Shown: positions 26,683 through 35,900 of the stretch, in pieces
Numbering within the stretch: the first letter of the stretch is position 1
Layout of the letters: each line of letters opens with the position of its first letter
Source: a bacterium
GTDB lineage: Bacteria > Desulfobacterota_D > UBA1144
Length of the DNA stretch: 39,748 nucleotides
Assembly (NCBI GenBank): GCA_002708105.2
Contig: PAOQ02000011.1
Location: 2,060-41,807, forward strand
Direction: 5' to 3'
The notes under the pieces: generated by a model
The model's input: the letters and a program-made list of their open reading frames with translations, nothing else
Told to the model about the DNA's origin: nothing
Databases searched by the model: none
Position numbers and translations under genes: made by a program

Positions 26683-27344
26683 TGCGTAGAATCCTATTAG
26701 CTGCAATAATCATAGTATCATTATTTATTTATTTTCCAGTATTTTGTTTTGTAGAAGAGATTATCATTGAAGGAAACAACCTAGTTCCAAGCGAAGAAAT
26801 AATAAAGACTTCGGAAATCAATGGAAAAATTTTAGCTTTTTATAATAAAAATGAAACTATAAATAAAATCATGGGAATTAAATTAATTAAAGATATCAGG
26901 ATTGAACAAGTTTCTTTTAACAAAATAAAGTTGCTACTTAAAGAGAAAGATATAATTATGTCTGCGAACATTAGTGGGACTCTTGGACATATAGATGAAA
27001 ATAGTAAATTTATCAAAAATATTTCAGAATATTTAATTAAAAACTATCCTATTTTAACAATTGAGTCGGAATCTCAAATCAAAAAGGGTGTGCTATTACT
27101 TAAATTATTGAACAAAGAGAAGGTTTTCATAAGTGATGATATTTCAGAAATATTAATCGATAAAATAATGGGTGCAACTATTTTTACTAATGATGGAATA
27201 GAAATTTACTTGGGAAAAGAAGAATTTAAGAAAAAAATAAAAAATCTAGCCATTATTTTAAAAAATGGAAAAGATAAGAATATGAAAGAATCTTTCATTG
27301 ATGTAAGTAATATAAATAAGGGTGTTGTAAATTATAATCTTTAG
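26682..27344 (+). CDS. ftsQ: Cell division protein FtsQ
   Basis: FtsQ is a bitopic division protein that recruits FtsB/FtsL. A transmembrane helix begins almost at the start (MRRILLAAIIIVSLFIYFPVF), leaving only about three cytoplasmic residues, far fewer than in enterobacterial FtsQ. It is followed by a POTRA domain (VEEIIIEGNNLVPSEEII) and a beta domain. At 220 residues it is short. It was identified mainly by the POTRA segment and its place between murB and ftsA. Its stop codon lies in the loop of an inverted repeat. Confidence 0.87.
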   Translation: MRRILLAAIIIVSLFIYFPVFCFVEEIIIEGNNLVPSEEIIKTSEINGKILAFYNKNETINKIMGIKLIKDIRIEQVSFNKIKLLLKEKDIIMSANISGTLGHIDENSKFIKNISEYLIKNYPILTIESESQIKKGVLLLKLLNKEKVFISDDISEILIDKIMGATIFTNDGIEIYLGKEEFKKKIKNLAIILKNGKDKNMKESFIDVSNINKGVVNYNL

Positions 27345-27353
27345 GATTATAAT
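27325..27353 (+). promoter_or_regulatory. Possible internal promoter immediately before ftsA
   Basis: TTGTAA and a perfect TATAAT are separated by 17 bases. The predicted transcript would start at or next to the ftsA ATG, giving a leaderless mRNA. The TATAAT is also one arm of an inverted repeat, and the boxes lie in the very end of ftsQ, so function is uncertain. Confidence 0.45.
27331..27353 (+). repeat. Perfect 9-bp inverted repeat spanning the ftsQ stop
   Basis: ATTATAATC and GATTATAAT are exact reverse complements separated by TTTAG, whose last three bases are the ftsQ stop codon. In RNA this would form a short AU-rich hairpin that partly covers the AGGA before ftsA. In DNA it could be an operator over the TATAAT box. 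There is no trailing U-run, so it is not an intrinsic terminator. Confidence 0.7.
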
Positions 27354-27360
27354 GGCATAA
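27352..27360 (+). other. Two-codon mini-ORF (ATG GCA TAA) abutting the ftsA start
   Basis: AGGA at 27343-27346 lies five bases before an ATG that reads Met-Ala-stop, and the stop is followed with no gap by the ftsA ATG. The ribosome binding site is well spaced for this mini-ORF and too far (14 bases) from ftsA itself. It suggests translation of ftsA by reinitiation, or a start duplicated and then interrupted, since ATGGCATAA and ATGGCAGAA differ at one base. Confidence 0.5.
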
Positions 27361-28596
27361 ATGGCAGAAAGTAATGTAATTGTTGGACTTGATATTGGAA
27401 CTACAAAAATCTTATGCTTGGTAGCTGAAGTGAGAGCGCCTGGTGATGTGGAGATTATTGGAGTTAGTTCTTACCCATCTAAAGGTTTACAGAGAGGAAT
27501 AGTTTTAAATATAGATAGTACTGTTGATTCGATTCGTCAAGCAATTGAAGATGCAGAAAAAATGGCAGGAACAGAAATTACAAGCGTTATAGTAGGGATT
27601 GCAGGAGGGCATATCAGAAGCCTTAACGGTCATGGCATGATTACTCTCAGGAACAGAGAAGTTACAAAAAGAGATTTAGATAGAGTAATTGAATCTGCAA
27701 CCGCTGGTGCTCAACCCGCTGATCGAGAAGTTATCCATGTTATGCCGCAAGAATTTATTGTTGATGGTGAAAGAAAAATTAAAGACCCTGTTGGCTTATA
27801 CGGTGTTAAGTTAGAAGCAAAAATTCACATGGTTACTGCCCAAGTAACTCAGGCAAAGAATCTTGTTAAATGTGTTCATAATTCCGGAGTAGATGTTCAG
27901 TCCTTAGTTTTAGAACAAATTGCCTCAAGTGAAGCAGTATTGACTCCTGATGAAAGAGATGTTGGAGTTGTACTTTTAGATTGTGGTGGTGGTACAACAG
28001 ATATTGCAGTTTTTTCTGATGGCGCAATAAAGTACACAAGTAATATTACAATTGGCGGCGATTTTTTAGATAACGACATCTCTTTTGGACTAGGTGCATC
28101 TAAACAAGTTGCAAAAGAAATCAAAGAAAGGTATGGAATTGCTTCGGCTGATCTTGTTGATGGTGAAGACGAAATCAAAATTGATAAAATTGCAGGCAGT
28201 GGAAGAAAAAAAATTAGTCAACTAGAATTAGCCAATATAGTTGAACCCAGACTTGAGGAAATATTTACAATGGCACGAAGAGAAATCATGAGATCTGGTT
28301 ATCACGATATGCTTCCAGCTGGATGTGTAATAACTGGTGGCTCAATGGCAATAAAAGGGGCAGACTATCTTGCTCAGAAAATCTTAAACATGCCTGTCAG
28401 ATTAGGTGTACCTAATCAAATAACTGGTCTTGAAGAGCTGGTTTCTAAGCCGGAATGTGCTACAGGTGTTGGCCTTCTTATTTGGGGATCTAACAACCAA
28501 GAAGCTGCTAAAAGCTCTAAAATCAGGATCAGAGAAGCCCAGGTCTTTAAAAAGGTCTTTAGCTCTATGAAAACGTGGTTTGCTGATCTATTCTAA
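27361..28596 (+). CDS. ftsA: Cell division protein FtsA
   Basis: FtsA is the actin-like ATPase that anchors FtsZ filaments to the inner membrane. Actin-family blocks are GLDIGTTKILCLV (phosphate 1), LDCGGGTTDIAVF (phosphate 2) and GCVITGGSMAIKG (adenosine). The SHS2-type domain 1C lies around residues 85-165. The C-terminus, FKKVFSSMKTWFADLF, is a typical amphipathic membrane-targeting helix. The length is 411. The gene is less Lys/Ile-biased than the mur genes before it. The in-frame TAA directly before the ATG fixes the start. Confidence 0.96.
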   Translation: MAESNVIVGLDIGTTKILCLVAEVRAPGDVEIIGVSSYPSKGLQRGIVLNIDSTVDSIRQAIEDAEKMAGTEITSVIVGIAGGHIRSLNGHGMITLRNREVTKRDLDRVIESATAGAQPADREVIHVMPQEFIVDGERKIKDPVGLYGVKLEAKIHMVTAQVTQAKNLVKCVHNSGVDVQSLVLEQIASSEAVLTPDERDVGVVLLDCGGGTTDIAVFSDGAIKYTSNITIGGDFLDNDISFGLGASKQVAKEIKERYGIASADLVDGEDEIKIDKIAGSGRKKISQLELANIVEPRLEEIFTMARREIMRSGYHDMLPAGCVITGGSMAIKGADYLAQKILNMPVRLGVPNQITGLEELVSKPECATGVGLLIWGSNNQEAAKSSKIRIREAQVFKKVFSSMKTWFADLF

Positions 28597-28622
28597 ATAG
28601 TGCTTTTTCTTACTTTTTATTA

Positions 28623-28669
28623 TATAATACTAAATATAGTAGTTACTTTTTTTTAGTACACTACATATT
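28623..28669 (+). promoter_or_regulatory. TATAAT box and imperfect hairpin in the ftsZ leader
   Basis: The 94-base ftsA-ftsZ gap holds TATAAT at 28623-28628, without a convincing -35 box. An imperfect hairpin follows, with arms 28633-28647 (AATATAGTAGTTACT) and 28655-28669 (AGTACACTACATATT). They pair along 14 positions with two single-base bulges around a loop of seven T. A strong AAGGGAG then precedes the ftsZ ATG. It could be a dedicated ftsZ promoter plus a structured leader, an operator, or a processing site. Confidence 0.4.
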
Positions 28670-28690
28670 GTTATTTATAAGGGAGACGTT

Positions 28691-29884
28691 ATGCCAACTT
28701 TTGAATTTTCTGGGGAAATCGCAGGTACACCAAAAGAAGACCTCTTCGATAGCTTAGGAGCCAAAATTAAAGTTATAGGTGTCGGTGGAGCTGGTGGAAA
28801 TGCTGTTAATAGTATGATTAACGATAAAATTGATGGGGTTGAATTCATAGCAGTAAATTCTGACTTTCAAGACTTACAAAAATCACAAGCTAAAAGAGTT
28901 ATACAAATTGGAAAAAATATTGCAAAAGGACTAGGGGTTGGTGGAAATCCAGAATTGGGGAATGAATGTGCTAAAGCAGATCAAAACGATATAACAGAAG
29001 CACTCCAAGGTTCTGACATGGTTTTTATAACAGCTGGAATGGGAGGTGGAACTGGGACTGGGGCATCACCTGTTGTAGCAAAGTTAGCTAAAGACGCTGG
29101 GGCACTTACCGTTGCAATAGTTACAAAGCCTTTTACTTTTGAAGCAAATAAGAGAATTGCACAGGCTGATTTAGGGATTTTAGAACTAGCGAAAGAAGTT
29201 GATTCGTTGATTGTAATTCCAAATGATAAATTAAATGAAGTTCAACAAATTTCCGGAATCTTAGATTCATTTAGAGCAGCAGATGATGTTCTCACAAATG
29301 CTGTTCGGGGTATTGCTGATATAATCGTTGGCTCTGGTTTTATAAATGTAGATTTTGCTGATGTCAAAAAAGTAATGAAAGAAAGCGGTGGAAAAGCTTT
29401 AATGGGAACCGGTGAAGGAGAAGGAACATCTAGGGCAATTGAGGCTGCAGAAAATGCGATAACAAGCCCGCTTCTGGAAGATATTTCAATCGAGGGCGCA
29501 ACAGGGATACTTATTAATGTTACCGCTTCAAGTAATTTTACTATTGATGAACTAAATGAAGCATGCAATCACATTAAATCAAAAGCTAATCAAAATGTTG
29601 AATTAATATTCGGACTTGTTGTAAATGAAGTATTAGGAGACAAAGTTAAAATAACCGTCATTGCTACTGGAATTGATGGCAACTCTAAGCCAAATATTTC
29701 TAATATACCAATTGAAGAAGAAGATAAAAATCAAATTAGCTTAGATCTAGATGATGAAATTATGAACAATATAGATGATGTGGAATCAGAAAATTCCGAA
29801 AATACCAATATAGACAATCTCCATCCATTAGGAGATGACGAACATTTTGAGATTCCTGCTTTTATTAGAAAACCAAAGAAATAA
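28691..29884 (+). CDS. ftsZ: Cell division GTPase FtsZ
   Basis: FtsZ polymerises into the division ring. The nucleotide loop GVGGAGGNAVNSM, the tubulin signature GMGGGTGTGASPVVA and the T7 catalytic loop NVDFADVK are intact. After the globular domain there is a linker of about 65 residues rich in Asp, Asn and Glu, then the conserved C-terminal peptide EIPAFIRKPKK that binds FtsA. The start is fixed by AAGGGAG five bases upstream. It is the last gene of the cluster and ends only four bases from the convergent rsfS. Confidence 0.97.
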   Translation: MPTFEFSGEIAGTPKEDLFDSLGAKIKVIGVGGAGGNAVNSMINDKIDGVEFIAVNSDFQDLQKSQAKRVIQIGKNIAKGLGVGGNPELGNECAKADQNDITEALQGSDMVFITAGMGGGTGTGASPVVAKLAKDAGALTVAIVTKPFTFEANKRIAQADLGILELAKEVDSLIVIPNDKLNEVQQISGILDSFRAADDVLTNAVRGIADIIVGSGFINVDFADVKKVMKESGGKALMGTGEGEGTSRAIEAAENAITSPLLEDISIEGATGILINVTASSNFTIDELNEACNHIKSKANQNVELIFGLVVNEVLGDKVKITVIATGIDGNSKPNISNIPIEEEDKNQISLDLDDEIMNNIDDVESENSENTNIDNLHPLGDDEHFEIPAFIRKPKK

Positions 29885-29888
29885 GTGT

Positions 29889-30230
29889 CTAAATAGCTGA
29901 AACTTTTTTTGCTTCATACCATAATGATTCTAAGTCATAAATTGCACGGGTCTCGGAATGAAAGATATGTATAAGTACGTCGCCACTATCAATTATAATC
30001 CAACGCTTATCGTTTGCCCCTTCAGTTTTCAGGTTTAATTGAAATTTTTTCTTAATATCTGTAATCAAGTTGTCCGCAAGTGACTTAACCCCTCTTTCAG
30101 AAGAAGAACTTACGATTATAAAGTAATCTGCAATAGAAGAAATCTCCTCAATATTTAACGCAACGATATCTTCCCCCTTCTTATCATCAAGCCAAGTACA
30201 AACAAATTTTATAAAATCTAAATTATTCAT
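29889..30230 (-). CDS. rsfS: Ribosome silencing factor RsfS
   Basis: RsfS binds ribosomal protein L14 and blocks subunit joining under starvation. The compact single domain shows KKGEDIVALNIEEISSIADYFIIVSSSSERGV, then the signature DKRWIIIDSGDVLIHIFHSETRAIYDLESLW. The track's TTG at 30233 precedes an ATG that overlaps the nadD stop as TGATG; I take the ATG (113 residues). It is the last gene of ftsY-ribD-nadD-rsfS. The nadD-rsfS pairing is common in bacteria. Confidence 0.95.
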   Translation of the reverse strand: MNNLDFIKFVCTWLDDKKGEDIVALNIEEISSIADYFIIVSSSSERGVKSLADNLITDIKKKFQLNLKTEGANDKRWIIIDSGDVLIHIFHSETRAIYDLESLWYEAKKVSAI

Positions 30231-30883
30231 CAAACGTAAAGCCTTTCATTCAATATAAAATCTAACACTCTAGGAGACAAGTATTTCTTTGCGTCAGCAA
30301 CTCTACCAGATGAAATAATTTTCCTAATACTCGAAGATGAGATATTAAACTTATTTTCCAAATTATAAAAATATAATTTTTTATCTTCTTTAGTTCTAAT
30401 CTGATGAGCTCTTCCAGAAACCTTTTCTAACCTATATGAATCCTTATTTTTAATAATAAATTCCTCAACATTAATTAACTGAGGATCCCTACTAACTACA
30501 ATAAAATCGATAAGCTTTTTTAATAACTCAGAATTACTCCAACTAGAAAGCTGAAGAAATTGATCACTTCCTAAAATTAAAAATAAATGATCATCAGTCC
30601 CGGATTCTATTAAGCTTTTAATTGTCTCAAATGTTGTATGATTCTTGTCTGAATCACTTTCCAGATTGCTTATCTCATAATTAACACTTTCCTTTTCTAG
30701 CTCGATATTGATCATATTAGATATTAGGTCAAAAGAAACAGTGCTTTGATTCTTATAATAAGGATTCATATTAGGAATAAATAGAATTTTATCTAAATTA
30801 AAATTTGGAACAACTTCTTTAATTAAAGAGATGTGTCCAATATGAATCGGATTAAAACAACCACCAAAAATTCCAATATTCAT
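30230..30883 (-). CDS. nadD: Nicotinate-nucleotide adenylyltransferase NadD
   Basis: NadD adenylates nicotinate mononucleotide in NAD synthesis. The nucleotidyltransferase motif GIFGGCFNPIHIGH is at the N-terminus, with LILGSDQFLQL in the middle and ISSSSIRKIISSG (the ISSTxIR motif), then the C-terminal LSPRVLDFILNERLY. The 217-residue length is normal. The ATG shares a base with the ribD stop (TAATG). Confidence 0.95.
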   Translation of the reverse strand: MNIGIFGGCFNPIHIGHISLIKEVVPNFNLDKILFIPNMNPYYKNQSTVSFDLISNMINIELEKESVNYEISNLESDSDKNHTTFETIKSLIESGTDDHLFLILGSDQFLQLSSWSNSELLKKLIDFIVVSRDPQLINVEEFIIKNKDSYRLEKVSGRAHQIRTKEDKKLYFYNLENKFNISSSSIRKIISSGRVADAKKYLSPRVLDFILNERLYV

Positions 30884-31956
30884 TATTTATAAATCACCAT
30901 AATTGTGTTGCCAATTTTTCTAGTTGAAACAGATTTTACTTTTAACTTATACTTTTTATTTAAATTGTTGGAAATATTAAGTCCACCATGGCCCATAAAA
31001 GAAGGCGAATAATATAAAATTAGTTCATCAAACATATTAGACTTTAAAAAGTTAGTAAAAACTTTGCCTCCTCCTTCAATTAATGTTGATTGTAGATTAT
31101 TCTTAGCTAATCGATTCAAAATAATCCTTGGGCTTAAACTGCGTACTTTCTCAATTTGGCACCCTAGACTTCTCAGCTTGTTTTCCTTGCTAGATTCTTT
31201 ACTAAGATCTGTAAATATTATTGGCTTGTTCTGCAATTTGATTATATTCGATTTTAGTGGTGTTCTTAGTTGAGAATCTAAGATTATAGGCCTAGGCTGT
31301 ATAATATCCTTTGACCCCTTTCCTCTATAAGTCAAACTAGGGTTATCCTTAATAACTGTATTAACTCCTATTAAAATTGAATCATATAAAGCCCGGATGC
31401 CATTAGAATGCTTCAATTGTTCAGTGTCACCAATCTTATTACTTTTTAAATCATTATTAAAAATCATCCCGTCTAGAGTCATGCAGATTTTTAATGTTAC
31501 AAAAGGTTGATTCTTTTTAATAATTTTGGAATATCCTCTATTTAACTCATTATTTTCTTTCTGAAAATTAATAAAAGTCGTCTCAATATTATTTCTTTTT
31601 AATTGAGCCACTCCTCTACCATTAACTTTTGGATTTATATCAAGTGAACCATAAAAAACTTTTTTTATTCCTTTTTTTATAATTATATTCGTGCATGGCG
31701 GGGTCTTTTTACTTTTGTGTGAACATGGTTCTAAAGTTGTAACCAATGTAGCACCTTTTATGTTGTGGCCTTTTTTTTCTGCATCGGATATTGCATTTAC
31801 TTCTGCATGAGGGCCCCCAAACTCTTCATGAAAGCCTTTGCCAATAATTTTTTTATTCTTTATCAATATCGCGCCAACCATGGGGTTGGTTCCTGTTCTA
31901 TTTCTACCCATCTTAGCTAGGCTGAAGGCGTCTCGCATTATATCTTTCTCATTCAT
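30883..31956 (-). CDS. ribD: Bifunctional riboflavin biosynthesis deaminase/reductase RibD
   Basis: RibD deaminates and then reduces the pyrimidine intermediate of riboflavin synthesis. The N-terminal deaminase has the zinc motifs GPHAEVNAI and LEPCSHKSKKTPPC. The C-terminal reductase domain (from about residue 145) has LKICMTLDGMI and LIEGGGKVFTNFL. The length is 357. It lies four bases after ftsY. No other rib biosynthesis gene is adjacent; ribF is in the left block. Confidence 0.95.
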   Translation of the reverse strand: MNEKDIMRDAFSLAKMGRNRTGTNPMVGAILIKNKKIIGKGFHEEFGGPHAEVNAISDAEKKGHNIKGATLVTTLEPCSHKSKKTPPCTNIIIKKGIKKVFYGSLDINPKVNGRGVAQLKRNNIETTFINFQKENNELNRGYSKIIKKNQPFVTLKICMTLDGMIFNNDLKSNKIGDTEQLKHSNGIRALYDSILIGVNTVIKDNPSLTYRGKGSKDIIQPRPIILDSQLRTPLKSNIIKLQNKPIIFTDLSKESSKENKLRSLGCQIEKVRSLSPRIILNRLAKNNLQSTLIEGGGKVFTNFLKSNMFDELILYYSPSFMGHGGLNISNNLNKKYKLKVKSVSTRKIGNTIMVIYK

Positions 31957-31960
31957 AAAT

Positions 31961-32896
31961 TCAGTCCAAGCCTAAAAGGGCTTTAGAAAAATCTTCGGAG
32001 TCAAAAGGTATAAGATCTTCAATACCTTCTCCGATTCCAATTAATTTTATTGGTAAATTGTAATCATAGGAAGCAGATATAGCAAAACCAGCCTTTGATG
32101 TACTATCCAACTTAGTCAAAACTATTCCTGTAATCTTAATATTTGACTTAAACTTTTCAATCTGTGATAGAGCATTTTGTCCAGACGTACCATCTAAAAC
32201 TAATAAATTCTCTTGCAAAATAACATCCGGATACTTATTTATTACTTTTTCAATCTTTGATAGTTCATTCATTAAATCTTCATTTGTCCCTAATCTTCCG
32301 GCCGTATCAACAATAATCACTTCAGAACCAGTAATCTTGGATTTTTCAATCGAAGAGAATACAACACTAGCAGGATCTTTATTGTCGCTATGAAAAAATT
32401 CTACATCTACCCTTTTAGCCCAGACTTTTAATTGATCTATTGCAGCGGCACGAAAAGTATCGCCTGCAACTATCATCACTTTTTTTTCTTTTTTAATTAT
32501 ATTTGCAAGCTTACCAATAGTTGTTGTTTTCCCACTACCATTTACTCCGCTAACCATAATTACTAATGTCTTTTGTGAATCTAAAATTATCTGTGAATCA
32601 TCTTTATCTAGCATCACCTGAATTTCTTTTTGCAATAAAGATAAGTAAAGATTCTTATCAATCTCTTTATCTGTCTCGAAGTCTTTAATCTTATCCTTAA
32701 AATTTGATATTATTCTTTCCGAAGACTTATAACTTACATCAGCTAATATTAAAGACTCCATTAAATCATCTAGCAACTGCTCATCAATCTTTATTTTCTT
32801 TTTAAAGACCTCAGTTATTGAAGTGGATAAACTAGAGCTAGTTTTAGACAACTTCTCTTTAATAGCTGTAAAAAAAGCTTTGGTTTTTTCAAACAT
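31961..32896 (-). CDS. ftsY: Signal recognition particle receptor FtsY
   Basis: FtsY is the SRP receptor GTPase that delivers ribosomes to the membrane. A short N domain (first ~95 residues) leads to the G domain: GVNGSGKTTTIGKLA, DTFRAAAIDQLKVWA, DTAGRLGTNEDLMNEL, TKLDSTSKAG and GIGEGIEDLIPFD. The acidic A domain of enterobacterial FtsY is missing, as in many bacteria; the protein instead begins with an amphipathic FEKTKAFFTAIKEKL. It diverges from dnaE across 95 bases. Confidence 0.96.
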   Translation of the reverse strand: MFEKTKAFFTAIKEKLSKTSSSLSTSITEVFKKKIKIDEQLLDDLMESLILADVSYKSSERIISNFKDKIKDFETDKEIDKNLYLSLLQKEIQVMLDKDDSQIILDSQKTLVIMVSGVNGSGKTTTIGKLANIIKKEKKVMIVAGDTFRAAAIDQLKVWAKRVDVEFFHSDNKDPASVVFSSIEKSKITGSEVIIVDTAGRLGTNEDLMNELSKIEKVINKYPDVILQENLLVLDGTSGQNALSQIEKFKSNIKITGIVLTKLDSTSKAGFAISASYDYNLPIKLIGIGEGIEDLIPFDSEDFSKALLGLD

Positions 32897-32948
32897 ATGA
32901 TTTTATTCTGTCATCAAATAAAATAATTTTCAATTATATGGGTTCTAA

Positions 32949-32978
32949 TTGTCCAAATATTATTTAATTGTTTATAAT
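32949..32978 (+). promoter_or_regulatory. Probable dnaE promoter
   Basis: TTGTCC and a perfect TATAAT are separated by 18 bases. The predicted transcript starts near 32985, only about seven bases before the dnaE ATG at 32992. There is no ribosome binding site in the remaining leader (TACTTAATTTT), so translation would be nearly leaderless. Confidence 0.5.
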
Positions 32979-32991
32979 TATACTTAATTTT

Positions 32992-35900
32992 ATGAAAAAG
33001 GATTTTGTACACTTACATCTACATTCTCAATATTCACTTCTTGATGGAGCTATCAAATTTGATGAGTTATTCGAGGAAGTTGCTAATCAAGGCATGTCGG
33101 CTGTTGCTCTTACCGATCATGGAAATCTCTTTGGAGCTTACGATTTTTATAAACTTGGAAAGAAAAATAATATTAAACCCATTATTGGGTGTGAAGTGTA
33201 CATAACAAAAGATAGAACTAAAAAAACACCCGAAAACAATAAAACTCATCATCTAACTGTTTTATGTATGAACCTTACTGGCTATGAAAATCTTTGCTCT
33301 TTAGTTTCCAGAGGGCATCTAGAAGGCTTTTACAGAAAACCTAGAATAGACAGGGAACTATTGTTTGAAAAAAGTGAAGGTTTAATTGTTTTAAGTGGAT
33401 GTCTAAATAGTGAAGTTTGCCATAATATTCTTAAAGGTAAGAAAGATGAAGCTCTCAAAATAGCCAGTGAATATAAAAATGCTTTAGGGGACAGATATTT
33501 CATTGAAATTCAAGGAACTTTGTTAAAAGAACAAATTAGAGTAAATTCCACATTAAGAGAAATTGCAAAAAAATTAAAAATTCCCGTTGTAGCAACAAAT
33601 GACTGTCATTATTTAACAAAAGAATGTTTTGACTCTCACGATGCATTGCTTTGCATACAAACAAATTCATTAGTTAAAGAAGAAAAAAGGTTTAGGTTCA
33701 GTGGGAATGAATTTTATTTAAAATCAAGAGATGAAATGATGGTCGCTATTGATAATGACGAAGAATCATTAGAGAATAGCTTGCTTATTGCTGAAAGATG
33801 TAATCTTGAATTTAACCAAAATGATTACCGTCTTCCAAAAATTGATAACGATAATATTTTATCAAATGATAACTTTGAATCATTAATTCAAGAATCATTG
33901 GAAATTAAATCGGCAGAGGGGCTGATTCCAAATGATCAAGTTACAGATTATAAGAAAAGAATACAACATGAAATTAACATAATAGAAAATATGGGTTTTG
34001 AGGGGTACTTTTTAGTTGTCTCAGATTTCATTAAGTATGCAAAAACTTCGGGTATTCCAGTTGGTCCAGGAAGAGGAAGTGCTGCTGGAAGCCTGATTGC
34101 CTACCTTCTTGATATAACCGAAGTTGATCCAATTAAGCATGGTCTTATATTTGAACGCTTTCTTAATCCGGAAAGAATTTCAATGCCTGATATCGATATA
34201 GATTTTTGTGGTGAAGGAAGAGACGATGTAATCAAATATGTAACACAGAAATATGGTCAAGATAAAGTTGCTCAAATAGGAACTTTTGGAACAATGTCCT
34301 CAAAGGCAGTAATAAAAGATGTTGGAAGAGTTTTAGGTTTTAATTTTGCTGATGTTAACAAGATAACAAATTTAATACCATCGTTTAGAGGTAAAGTTTA
34401 TAGTTTGGACGAATGCTATAAAAAAATTAAAGAATTTAAAACCCTTATAAATTCAACTCCTCAGTTCTCAGAGTTGTATAAGCTAGGTGTTAAGCTTGAA
34501 AATTCTGTAAGACATTCTTCTACTCACGCAGCCGGTGTTGTGATATCTGATGAATCTTTGGAGAAAATGATACCTTTATATAAAGGCTCACGAGGTGAAA
34601 CCGTTACCCAGTTCGATATGAATGCTGTTGAAGACTTAGGTTTTGTTAAATTTGACTTTTTAGGGCTAAAAACATTAACTGTAATAAAAAAAACAAAGGA
34701 ATTTATTAATAAAAAAGGTACTGATATTGATGATTTATTAAAAAAGGCCGACTTAAATGATAAAAAAGTGTACGAACTACTTTCTTCTGGTTTAACAAGA
34801 GGGATTTTTCAAATTGAATCTAGTGGGATGAAAGATGTGTTACAAAACCTAAAGGCCGACAAGTTTGAAGACTTAGTAGCATTACTGGCTCTATATAGAC
34901 CTGGTCCTTTAGACAGTGGAATGGTAGAGGACTATATACTAAGAAAAAATGGTAAAAGAGACATAAAATATCCGACACCTGAGCTAAAAGATATATTAGA
35001 AGAAACGCATGGTCTATTTGTCTACCAAGAACAAATTATGCAAACTGCGTCAATTCTTGCAAACTTTTCACTTGGAGACGCTGACTTATTACGAAGGGCC
35101 ATGGGAAAAAAGAAAGCATCTGAGATGCTAGCACAAAAACAAAAATTTATGGATGGTGCTGAAAAAAATAAAATTTCAAAGAAAATAGCTTTAGATATTT
35201 TTGATACTATGGAAAAATTTGCAGAATATTCATTTAATAAAAGCCATAGTACCGCATATGCTTATATAACATTTCAAACTGCATTTCTTAAAACATACTT
35301 TCCATGCGAATTTATGTCGTCTCTAATGTCTTCAGAGATAAATCTTTCAGAAAAAATTGTCTCAAATATTCGTGAGTGTAAAGAGATGGACATAAAAGTG
35401 TTACCCCCAAATATAAATGAAAGTGGCTCTGGATTTACACCTTTAAAAAATTCAATACGTTTTGGACTGAATGCCATAAAGAACATAGGCGAAAACATTG
35501 TTAAAAACATAATTAAAATTCGAGCTGAAATCAATCAATTTTCTAACTTATTTGAGTTTTTATCTTTAATGGATTCAAGGAAGATGAACAAAAAATCCCT
35601 TGAAAGTCTTATTATGTCAGGTGCTCTTGATTGCTTCAATCATACAAGGTCAACTCTATTTGTTAATCTAGACTTACTTCTAAGTTTTGTAGGTCAAAGG
35701 AGCAAGGAAGATAATACAAATCAAGAAACCTTATTCACATTAGAGGAGACAATCACAGAACCAAATCTTATAATTCAAGATGAATGGTCCGACTTTGAGA
35801 TTAGTAAAAAGGAAATTGAAACATTAGGGTATTCAATTAAATTAAAACCATTAGACATAGTTAAAGATAAGTTGTTAAAAATAAATTATCAAACTATCGA

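Noticed and set aside
27331-27353. ftsQ-ftsA inverted repeat as an intrinsic terminator
   Set aside because: The stem is AU-only apart from one G-C pair and has no downstream T-run.
29242-29568. 108-residue minus-strand ORF inside ftsZ
   Set aside because: It lies wholly antisense to a conserved part of ftsZ, has a low-complexity Ser/Pro/Ile composition typical of shadow frames, and has no supporting neighbours.
13986-29884. dcw genes as a horizontally acquired or novel island because of extreme Lys/Asn/Ile content
   Set aside because: The order is the standard cluster and the bias is shared by most of the window, so base composition explains it.
32968-32991. Extended N-terminus of DnaE in the ORF track
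   Set aside because: The extra codons overlap the TATAAT box and are absent from the usual PHP-domain start.
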